In this document: one piece after another, positions 26,321-32,697 of the stretch
Position numbering within the stretch: position 1 is the first letter of the stretch
Layout: the number at the start of each line of letters is the position of its first letter
Source of the DNA: an uncultured Prevotella sp.
GTDB taxonomy: Bacteria > Bacteroidota > Bacteroidia > Bacteroidales > Bacteroidaceae
NCBI GenBank assembly: GCA_900317405.1
Contig: ONGP01000031.1
Span: 1 to 40,903 of the forward strand
Direction: 5' to 3'
DNA length: 40,903 bases
Translations under genes and position numbers: made by a program
Notes under the pieces: generated by a model
Seen by the model: the letters and a program-made list of their open reading frames with translations, nothing else
The model's database searches: none
What the model was told of the DNA's origin: nothing

Positions 26321-26734
26321 TTATTTACGTACGTAGTCGGCCTTGTATTCAGGGAAGAATGTGTCGGCCTCCTTGGGAGTGTCGTCTACCTCGGTCAGAC
26401 ACAGGCGGTCGGCCAGGCTAAGAGCCTGGGTATAGACGCTGGCTCCGCCGATGATGTATACATCTTCATCCTTGGTGCAATGTACCAGAGCCTCTTCGAG
26501 CGATGGGTAGACATCGCAACCTGGGAAGTCGGTAACTGTGCGGCTGAGCACGATGTTGCGACGATTGGGCAGTGCACCCTTGGGCAGCGACAGGAATGTG
26601 TTGCGACCCATAATGATGGTATGCCCTGTGGTGAGTGCTTTGAATCGCTTAAGATCGTTGGGCAACCAATAAATCAGTTTATTCTGAAATCCGATGGCAC
26701 GATCTTTGGCCACGGCGGCAATGATGCTTATCAT
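26321..26734 (-). CDS. folA: Dihydrofolate reductase with an internal C-terminal deletion
   Basis: 137 residues against about 160 for the family. DHFR reduces dihydrofolate with NADPH. The N-terminus (MISIIAAVAKDRAIGFQNKL), the catalytic region LPNDLKRFKALT, the NADPH loop IIMGRNTF and VYIIGGASVY are all intact. After TFFPEYKA the chain goes straight to DYVRK and stops. Relatives normally place about twenty residues (the G strand and most of the H strand) between these two blocks and also end in a VDYVRK-like motif. An in-frame deletion fits better than a premature stop. Folding or activity is doubtful. The start codon overlaps heptad array D, and thyA lies just upstream. Confidence 0.88.
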   Translation of the reverse strand: MISIIAAVAKDRAIGFQNKLIYWLPNDLKRFKALTTGHTIIMGRNTFLSLPKGALPNRRNIVLSRTVTDFPGCDVYPSLEEALVHCTKDEDVYIIGGASVYTQALSLADRLCLTEVDDTPKEADTFFPEYKADYVRK

Positions 26735-26760
26735 TAAACATTAAAGATTAAACATTAAAC
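26733..26760. repeat. AT-rich heptad array D (4 x 7 bases)
   Basis: Units ATTAAAC, ATTAAAG, ATTAAAC and ATTAAAC, then a degenerate ATTATAC. It fills the gap between the thyA stop and the folA start, touching both codons. It is in the same orientation as array E on the other side of thyA. Confidence 0.88.
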
Positions 26761-26761
26761 A

Positions 26762-27556
26762 TTATACCGAAACTTCGGCTTTGATATGTGGATGTGGATC
26801 GTAACCCTCCAGCTGGAAGTCCTCGAACTTAAAGTCGAAGAGGTTCTTAACGTCGGGGTTGATAATCATGCGGGGCAGGGGACGTGGCTCGCGGGTGAGC
26901 TGAAGTTTGGCCTGCTCTATGTGGTTCAGGTACAGGTGGGTGTCGCCAGTGGTGTGGATAAAGTCGCCCGCCTTGAAACCAGTCACCTGGGCCATCATCT
27001 GCAACAAGAGTGCGTAGCTGGCGATGTTGAACGGCACACCAAGGAATGTGTCGGCCGAACGCTGATAGAGTTGCAGCGACAATCGGTCGTCGGCCACGTA
27101 GAACTGGAAGATGGTGTGACATGGGGGCAGAGCCATCTTGTTTACCTCGGCCACATTCCATGCCGAAACGATCATACGGCGCGAGTTAGGATTGTTCTTC
27201 AGTTGGTCGAGCACATACTGTATCTGGTCGATGGTGCCGCCATTATAGTCGGGCCAAGAGCGCCACTGGTGACCATACACCGGACCCAGTTCGCCGTTCT
27301 CGTCGGCCCACTCGTTCCATATGCGCACACCGTGGTCCTGCAGGTATTTCACGTTGGTGTCGCCTTTTAGGAACCACAACAGTTCGTAGATTATCGACTT
27401 TAGGTGCAGCTTCTTGGTGGTGAGCAGAGGGAATCCGTCGTCGAGATTATAGCGACTCTGTGTACCAAAGATGCTTATGGTGCCTGTGCCCGTGCGGTCG
27501 CCCTTCTGGGTGCCTTCGGTCAGGATGCGGTTCAGGATGTCTAAATACTGTTTCAT
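26762..27556 (-). CDS. thyA: Thymidylate synthase
   Basis: 264 residues, the same length as the E. coli enzyme. It methylates dUMP with methylene-tetrahydrofolate to give dTMP and dihydrofolate. Visible motifs: [14 protein letters not shown] (phosphate loop), WRSWPDYNG, catalytic C146 in [32 protein letters not shown], and the dUMP-binding end [12 protein letters not shown]. It is complete. It lies between rsmF-like and folA on the minus strand, and its product dihydrofolate is the substrate of the damaged FolA next door. It is bracketed by direct copies of the heptad array (26733 and 27565). Confidence 0.97.
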   Translation of the reverse strand: MKQYLDILNRILTEGTQKGDRTGTGTISIFGTQSRYNLDDGFPLLTTKKLHLKSIIYELLWFLKGDTNVKYLQDHGVRIWNEWADENGELGPVYGHQWRSWPDYNGGTIDQIQYVLDQLKNNPNSRRMIVSAWNVAEVNKMALPPCHTIFQFYVADDRLSLQLYQRSADTFLGVPFNIASYALLLQMMAQVTGFKAGDFIHTTGDTHLYLNHIEQAKLQLTREPRPLPRMIINPDVKNLFDFKFEDFQLEGYDPHPHIKAEVSV

Positions 27557-27564
27557 TTATGTAG

Positions 27565-27592
27565 ATTAAACATTAAACATTAAAGATTAAAC
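27565..27592. repeat. AT-rich heptad array E (4 x 7 bases)
   Basis: Units ATTAAAC, ATTAAAC, ATTAAAG and ATTAAAC, then ATTGATT. The stop codon of the rsmF-like gene (27587-27589) and its last codon lie in the array. Confidence 0.88.
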
Positions 27593-28777
27593 ATTGATTA
27601 TTTCTACAGGGGCAGAGGGCAGGTGAGTGCTCTTGATGCGCCAGGGTTTGGGGTATAGATTGTTGGCGCGATTGCCGATGTTTTTTGCTGGGCCAAGGGG
27701 CTGACCTTTGTACGTGATGGTTACTATGCCCTTTGGTGTGTCGGGGGGCAATACCATCGCCTCGCCACGGAGGTATTTCAGTGCCTCTGTGTAATCTACG
27801 TCTACGCTTGTTTCACTTTTCTCCAGTTCGGCTTCAAGTACCTTGAGCGATAGTTTTTTAGCGTTGAATGGCTTTGGTTCTGCCGAACCAGCCTTGCGCA
27901 TGGCGCAAACAAAGAGTCCTTCGCCACGGGTGATGCCGGGGATGAAGCGGTATACGGGGTGATTGAAGCCTGGTAGTAGCGAACTCGTGATCTGCCACGA
28001 TGGGTCTGTGGGGATGTCGAGCACTTCGGCATCGTAGTTGTCCAGAATCCACTGGATGTTCTCTTCGTTCTCCTTAGTATTATATGTACACGTACTATAT
28101 ATAAAGAGTCCGCCTGGGTTCAGACACTCCCATGCGTCGGCCACAATCTCGCGCTGCAGTTGCCAGCACTTCTCCACGTTCTGCATGCTCCACTCGGCTA
28201 TTGCTCCAGGATCCTTGCGCATCATTCCCTCGCCCGAGCAAGGTACGTCGCACAGTATGAGGTCGAACTTTAGCTTGGCCTTTCGGAAATCGCGTGGATA
28301 GTTGTTGGTTACTATACAGTTAGGTGCTCCCCACTTGGTGATGTTCTCAAGCAGTATCTGTGCACGATTGCCCATAGGCTCGTTGCTTACCAGCACACAG
28401 TCGTCGGGCAATACGCTACGTAGTGCGGTCGACTTGCCGCCAGGGGCTGCACACATGTCGAGGGCCGATTTATAGTCATTACCCACTGATCGCAGGATAT
28501 GCGTTACGAACATCGATGATGCCTCCTGCACGTAGTAGCATCCGGCATGGAGTAGGGGATCGAAAGTGAATTGTGGGCGATTTTCTAGATAGTAGCCCTC
28601 TGTGCACCATGGCACTTGGCTACCACCCATCACCTGACATCCATCACCCGCTATTCGCGGATTCACGCGAATGCTCACTGGCGCCTCCTCATCAAAGGCC
28701 CCAAGGAAGCGGTTAAAGCGCTCGTCGCCCATCACACGCCTCGTTTCGCTGACGAATATTTCGGGTAATTGTATCAT
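27587..28777 (-). CDS. NOL1/NOP2/Sun-family RNA cytosine-C5 methyltransferase (RsmF-like)
   Basis: 396 residues. The N-terminal part (IRVNPR) is the usual RNA-binding lead-in. The SAM-dependent core shows ALDMCAAPGGKST (motif I), LCDVPCSGEGMMRKDP (motif IV) and the catalytic cysteine of IYSTCTYNTKENE (motif VI). A smaller C-terminal domain follows, ending PVEIINV. It makes m5C in rRNA, most likely 16S; the exact position cannot be told. It is the first gene of a minus-strand run with thyA and folA. The final residue and stop are supplied by heptad array E, so the C-terminus may have been reshaped by the repeat. Confidence 0.92.
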   Translation of the reverse strand: MIQLPEIFVSETRRVMGDERFNRFLGAFDEEAPVSIRVNPRIAGDGCQVMGGSQVPWCTEGYYLENRPQFTFDPLLHAGCYYVQEASSMFVTHILRSVGNDYKSALDMCAAPGGKSTALRSVLPDDCVLVSNEPMGNRAQILLENITKWGAPNCIVTNNYPRDFRKAKLKFDLILCDVPCSGEGMMRKDPGAIAEWSMQNVEKCWQLQREIVADAWECLNPGGLFIYSTCTYNTKENEENIQWILDNYDAEVLDIPTDPSWQITSSLLPGFNHPVYRFIPGITRGEGLFVCAMRKAGSAEPKPFNAKKLSLKVLEAELEKSETSVDVDYTEALKYLRGEAMVLPPDTPKGIVTITYKGQPLGPAKNIGNRANNLYPKPWRIKSTHLPSAPVEIINV

Positions 28778-28785
28778 TTTCGATG

Positions 28786-28793
28786 CAAAATTA
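28786..28793 (-). promoter_or_regulatory. -7 box of the rsmF-thyA-folA promoter
   Basis: The minus strand reads TAATTTTG, nine bases before the start codon, so the leader is very short. It occupies the place where the divergent DUF6249 promoter would have its -33. Confidence 0.55.
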
Positions 28794-28815
28794 AAAAAAA
28801 TCTGAGAAAAATCAC

Positions 28816-28823
28816 TATCTTTG
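28816..28823 (+). promoter_or_regulatory. -7 box of the DUF6249-PspC-sigma operon promoter
   Basis: TATCTTTG matches the consensus. No -33 TTTG is visible, as expected if an alternative or activator-dependent form is used. The TTG at 28821 belongs to this box and is not a start codon. Confidence 0.55.
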
Positions 28824-28880
28824 CAACTAATTTTAAACTTCTTACGTCAAACAGGTGTAGAATTTCAAAAAATAAGAGAT

Positions 28881-29558
28881 ATGAAAAAGTATTTAATCGC
28901 AATCGCCATGGTGCTCACGCTTAGCACAAACGCTAACGCTACCGCACAGAAGCATCGCCACACTCCTCGCACAGAGCAGGTGAGCGACACAGTGAAACAC
29001 AATCCTGATGCCATCGAGGCATTCTCTGACACTACTGCTGCTAAAAGTAATGCAAACGCCAACTTCGACGATGACGATGACGACTACGCACGTCACCACG
29101 TGACACTGGAAGGTGAAGAAGCCGAAGATTTTATCGGAAAGATTTTTGGCGGACTCGGAATCGCAATGATCATCCCTATCCTGGCCATCGTGATCTTCGG
29201 ACTGCTGCTGCCGCTCATCATCCTGTTCACGGTGCTCTACTTCGTCAATCGCAATCGCCGCGACAAGTATCGCCTGGCTGAGATGGCTATCAAGAACGGA
29301 CAGCCTATCCCCGACGAACTGCTGAAGGAGGTGAAGGACGACTGGGACAGCAATAGCTATAATGCAGGCGTACGCCAGATGTTCACAGGTGTAGGACTGG
29401 CCATCTTCCTAGGAATCATCGTTGGCGAGATGGGTATCGGAATCGGAGCTCTGGTATTCTTCATCGGACTGGGCAAGTGGTACATCGCCCGCCAGAACCG
29501 TCCCAACGGCAACAATGGCAATATTCAGAACTTTAATAATAAGGAGAGTGAGTTATGA
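28881..29558 (+). CDS. DUF6249-type membrane protein
   Basis: The ATG at 28881 gives 225 residues; the earlier TTG at 28821 is in the promoter. A signal peptide (MKKYLIAIAMVLTLSTNANA) is followed by an extended region with a run of six Asp (NFDDDDDDYARHH), two long hydrophobic segments (IAMIIPILAIVIFGLLLPLI, then LIILFTVLYFV), a basic and acidic cytoplasmic-type stretch, and two more hydrophobic segments near the C-terminus. The family is common in Bacteroidales beside PspC and ECF sigma genes; its function is not known to me. The stop overlaps the start of pspC by four bases. Confidence 0.8.
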   Translation: MKKYLIAIAMVLTLSTNANATAQKHRHTPRTEQVSDTVKHNPDAIEAFSDTTAAKSNANANFDDDDDDYARHHVTLEGEEAEDFIGKIFGGLGIAMIIPILAIVIFGLLLPLIILFTVLYFVNRNRRDKYRLAEMAIKNGQPIPDELLKEVKDDWDSNSYNAGVRQMFTGVGLAIFLGIIVGEMGIGIGALVFFIGLGKWYIARQNRPNGNNGNIQNFNNKESEL

Positions 29559-29752
29559 CAAAGAAACTGACGAGATCAAACGATAGAGTGCTTGCAGGAG
29601 TATGCGCAGGTATCGCAGATTATCTGGACTTCGACCCCACAATGGTTCGCATAGCCTACGCATTCCTTACGCTCTTTACATGTTTCAGTGGAATAATATT
29701 CTACATTGTACTTTGGATCGTAATGCCTGAGAGAAATCTACTAGATAGATAA
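29555..29752 (+). CDS. PspC-domain protein
   Basis: 65 residues consisting of one PspC domain: SNDRVLAGVCAGIADYLDFD, then PTMVRIAYAFLTLF and the membrane segment GIIFYIVLWIVMPE. PspC proteins sense or respond to membrane stress. The gene overlaps the DUF6249 gene by four bases and is followed after six bases by the sigma factor gene, so it is probably part of an envelope-stress operon. Confidence 0.92.
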   Translation: MTKKLTRSNDRVLAGVCAGIADYLDFDPTMVRIAYAFLTLFTCFSGIIFYIVLWIVMPERNLLDR

Positions 29753-29758
29753 TAGGTA

Positions 29759-30298
29759 ATGACAAGTATCAGCGACATAGCACTAGTGACACAGGTGGCG
29801 GTGTTCCACAACAAGCAGGCCTTCGACCAGCTTGTGCGGAAGTACCAGTCGCCTGTGCGCAGGTTCTTCTTGAACCAGACACTAGGCAATGAGCAGCTTA
29901 GCGACGACCTTGCCCAGGAGACCTTTATCAAGGCCTACATGAACATCGGCAAGTTTCGCGGCATGAGTAGCTTCTCAACGTGGCTGATGCGTATAGCTTA
30001 CAACGTGTATTATGATGATGTACGCGCACGTAAGCAGACTTACGATATCGAAGACTCGAGTGCAATGCGCAAATCGGCAAATACAAGCGATCAAAATACT
30101 AAGATGGATATACATGCGGCTATGGCACTACTCAAGCCCGACGAGCGCACTTGTATCACACTGCAACTGATAGATGGATACCCCATCGACCAGATTAGCA
30201 AGATAACTGGAATACCGGAAAATACAGTAAAATCGCACCTTAAACGAGGGAAAGATAAAATGGCTAACTATTTAAGAGAAAACGGATATGGAGGATAA
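29759..30298 (+). CDS. ECF-type RNA polymerase sigma factor
   Basis: 179 residues. Region 2 is at about 20-90, with DDLAQETFIKAYMNIGKFRG and then FSTWLMRIAYNVYYD. Region 4 is near the end: LQLIDGYPIDQISKITGIPE and NTVKSHLKRGKDKM, a helix-turn-helix. Sigma factors of this kind direct RNA polymerase to stress promoters. The next gene, overlapping by 11 bases, encodes a membrane protein with a cytoplasmic N-terminus that could act as the anti-sigma factor; this is inferred from order and topology only. Confidence 0.94.
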   Translation: MTSISDIALVTQVAVFHNKQAFDQLVRKYQSPVRRFFLNQTLGNEQLSDDLAQETFIKAYMNIGKFRGMSSFSTWLMRIAYNVYYDDVRARKQTYDIEDSSAMRKSANTSDQNTKMDIHAAMALLKPDERTCITLQLIDGYPIDQISKITGIPENTVKSHLKRGKDKMANYLRENGYGG

Positions 30299-30671
30299 GA
30301 ATGACATTATGCTGAAGCAGCTGTTTGAACAGGCTGCACAGCAGCAGATAGAGGACAATGGGTTTACCGAGCGAGTGATGGCAAACCTGCCCGAGCGTAG
30401 TGGCTACAGCGTACGCACGCTGTCGCGACTGTGGACTATGTTCTGCTTGATTATCGGAATGCTGGCATTCTGGTTGGCTAGCGGCTATTCTGCACTCGAG
30501 GGATTCCTCTCTGGCGGCAAGCAGATGCTGATTACCACCATCGAGGTGTTCCTGGCTACTGCCCCAACTACCGAGATCCAGGTTAATCCTTGGGTTTTGG
30601 TTCTGGTTGCGGGCTTTGTATTAATTTTCCTACCTTATCAAACATTCCGTAAGTTGTCCGCAACACTTTAA
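30288..30671 (+). CDS. DUF5056-like membrane protein, possible anti-sigma factor
   Basis: 127 residues. A charged N-terminal region of about 45 residues (LKQLFEQAAQQQIEDNGFTE) is followed by two membrane segments, LWTMFCLIIGMLAFWLASGY and VLVLVAGFVLIFL, and a short basic tail. The N-terminal FTERVMANLP pattern and the topology fit DUF5056. It overlaps the sigma gene by 11 bases. Its last 89 bases are also coding on the opposite strand, as the C-terminus of the PorE-like gene. Confidence 0.8.
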   Translation: MEDKNDIMLKQLFEQAAQQQIEDNGFTERVMANLPERSGYSVRTLSRLWTMFCLIIGMLAFWLASGYSALEGFLSGGKQMLITTIEVFLATAPTTEIQVNPWVLVLVAGFVLIFLPYQTFRKLSATL

Positions 30672-32649
30672 ACTCAGTGCGTCTGTTCATCTGATGACAC
30701 TGCTCTTGCTGTTCCTTAGGGAGCGCGGCTATAAATTCCTCCGTTAGCACGTCGCCCTCCTTGAGGAATTCGTATCTCTCAGCCACCTTGCGCTTAATCT
30801 TCTTAGGACTGCCCTCGCCATAACCCCTTGGTGTGAGTCGGTCGGCGGCTATACCGCTGGCTATCAGATAGTTTACCACGCTCTCGGCTCGCTGTTGCGA
30901 CAGTCGTTCGTTATACGCATCCGAACCTCTGCAGTCGGTATGTGCCGACAGCTCGATTGTCACGTTAGGATTCTCGTTCAGCAGCTGCACCAGTTGGTCT
31001 AGCGCAGTCTTCGATTCCGGTCGAAGTGTGGCCTTGTTGAAGTCGTAGAATATGTTCTCGATAAGCACTGGGGCCGATATGTTGGCCAGCGGGAACTGCA
31101 GCACATACTCCTCCGATTTGGTTACGGGTTCCACACGTATCTGCTCCTGATGGTTCAGATATCCCTTGCATGTGCCAAGCAGCACGTAGTCCACGCCTGG
31201 GTTAATCTCCTGAGTAAACGATCCGTCGCTACGCACGCTCAGTTTCACGTTGGTGCCATCGTTGCCCACCATATATACCTGTGCGGCAGGCAGTTCGTAG
31301 CCATCCTGCTCGTACACCCAACCCTTCACCGTCTGTACTATCTCGGGATTGAAGAAACTGTAGATGTGGTCCATGCCTCGCAGGTCGCCACGATTACTGC
31401 AGAAGTAACCCTGATTCAGCTTGCCCTCAAACGTCATGCCGAAGTCGTCGGACTGCGAGTTCAGTGGGAATCCGGGATGATTTAATTGAGAATTTAGAAT
31501 TGAGAATTGAGAGGCTTGATTGCCTTTTTGGGTGATGTAGTAAATATCGAGACCTCCTAGTCCTGGATGGCCGTTGGATGAGAAATACAGGTCGCCGTTG
31601 GGGCGGAATGTGGGGAACATCTCGTCGCCAGGAGTGTTGATGGTTGGGCCGGCATTGTCTATGTAGCCAGCCTCTGTGGGACTTAGCAGTCGGCACTTCC
31701 ATATGTCCAGTCCGCCCATGCCGCCGCTTATGTCGCTTACAAAGTATAGCCATTCGCCATCAGGACTAACGGCTGGATGAGCAAAACTACTCAGTGTGTC
31801 GTGACTTATCACCAGCTCTTTTGGCTTGCTCCATGCCGCATCGCTACGTGTCGACACCATTATGCGTGCGTAGCGAGGGTAGTTGGGGTCGGATACGCAC
31901 TGTGTCAGATACATCGTCTTGCCGTCGGGCGAGAAACAGCATGCACCTTCGTCGTAGGCCGAGTTCAGTTCTGATGAGATAGCCTGAGGCTTACCCCATT
32001 TGCCCTTCTCGTCCTTCTGTGCGTAGAATATGTCGGCATTCTTGGTGCCAGTTATGCCGCTAAGCTCGTCGCCCTGCGCCTGATTGCGGGTTGAGGTAAA
32101 GAATAGTTGGTCGTTCTCGTCGCCAGCCAGCATGGGCGAGTAGTCGTCGCGACGAGAGTTAAACAGGTCGGCCTTCTTCACGGTATATGCCGAACCCACC
32201 TTCTTCCACAGCGGAGCCTTAGTGGCCGATTCCAGTCCCACCTTGGCCAACTTCAGATTCACGCTATCCTTCTGCAGGCTGTCAACCGAAGCCGAGAAAG
32301 CCCTCGCAGCCTCTTTGTAGTTGCCGTTGCGTAGGTACATCTGTCCTAAGTACAGATGTGTCAGCGAGTCGGCTTGTTTGTAGCGTATCACGTTCTTGTA
32401 TGCGGTTATCGCCTTGTTGGTCAGGTTCAGTCGGCGATAGCATTCGGCCAGTCGTTTGGCCCGTTGTCCGCGAGTGTTTTTCTCCTTGTTGGGTGTCTGT
32501 GCGTAGGCCTTCTTATACTGGTCGGCCGCATCGTAGAATTCGCCTATAGCCATGTGCTTGTCGCCCTTCTTCATGGCCTGATCGGCCCCGCACCCCACCA
32601 TCAGCAGGGCGAAAACCGTCACGTATATCGCGCTTAATACTTTTCGCAT
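30583..32649 (-). CDS. porE: PorE-like T9SS lipoprotein (TPR, PD40, CRD, OmpA)
   Basis: The ATG at 32649 gives 688 residues with a lipoprotein signal (MRKVLSAIYVTVFALLMVGC, C20 lipidated). Domains in order: TPR at about 25-140 (FYDAADQYKKAYAQTP), a PD40 beta-propeller at about 160-400 (CCFSPDGKTMYLTQ, AVSPDGEWLYFVSD, FRPNGDLYFSSNGHPG), a carboxypeptidase-like regulatory domain at about 437-505 (VKGWVYEQDGYELPAAQVYM), and an OmpA peptidoglycan-binding domain at about 530-660 (FYDFNKATLRPES, ELSAHTDCRGSDAYNERLS). This order is that of Porphyromonas PorE (PG1058), which tethers the T9SS to peptidoglycan. Two oddities: a heptad repeat encodes SQFSILNSQL between propeller motifs, and the C-terminus is extended about twenty residues (to QPEPKPKD) into the convergent gene. 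Confidence 0.85.
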   Translation of the reverse strand: MRKVLSAIYVTVFALLMVGCGADQAMKKGDKHMAIGEFYDAADQYKKAYAQTPNKEKNTRGQRAKRLAECYRRLNLTNKAITAYKNVIRYKQADSLTHLYLGQMYLRNGNYKEAARAFSASVDSLQKDSVNLKLAKVGLESATKAPLWKKVGSAYTVKKADLFNSRRDDYSPMLAGDENDQLFFTSTRNQAQGDELSGITGTKNADIFYAQKDEKGKWGKPQAISSELNSAYDEGACCFSPDGKTMYLTQCVSDPNYPRYARIMVSTRSDAAWSKPKELVISHDTLSSFAHPAVSPDGEWLYFVSDISGGMGGLDIWKCRLLSPTEAGYIDNAGPTINTPGDEMFPTFRPNGDLYFSSNGHPGLGGLDIYYITQKGNQASQFSILNSQLNHPGFPLNSQSDDFGMTFEGKLNQGYFCSNRGDLRGMDHIYSFFNPEIVQTVKGWVYEQDGYELPAAQVYMVGNDGTNVKLSVRSDGSFTQEINPGVDYVLLGTCKGYLNHQEQIRVEPVTKSEEYVLQFPLANISAPVLIENIFYDFNKATLRPESKTALDQLVQLLNENPNVTIELSAHTDCRGSDAYNERLSQQRAESVVNYLIASGIAADRLTPRGYGEGSPKKIKRKVAERYEFLKEGDVLTEEFIAALPKEQQEQCHQMNRRTEFKVLRTTYGMFDKVGKLIQSPQPEPKPKD
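31484..31511. repeat. AT-rich heptad array C inside porE (4 x 7 bases)
   Basis: Plus-strand units AATTGAG, AATTTAG, AATTGAG and AATTGAG lie inside the PorE-like coding frame and encode SQFSILNSQL on the minus strand. The surrounding protein sequence resumes a normal family pattern (NHPGFPLNSQSDDFGM). Confidence 0.9.
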
Positions 32650-32665
32650 ACCTATATAATAACGC

Positions 32666-32697
32666 AAAAATCTTCGAATTATTTCTTCGAAGATTTT
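32666..32697 (-). terminator. topB terminator embedded in its last codons
   Basis: A perfect 12-base-pair inverted repeat (32667-32678 with 32686-32697), a 7-base loop and a T run on the minus strand. The topB stop codon at 32679-32681 is in the loop, and the last codons form one arm. Confidence 0.75.

Noticed and set aside
28821-28823. TTG start for the DUF6249 gene
   Set aside because: It is part of the -7 TATCTTTG; the ATG at 28881 opens a clear signal peptide.
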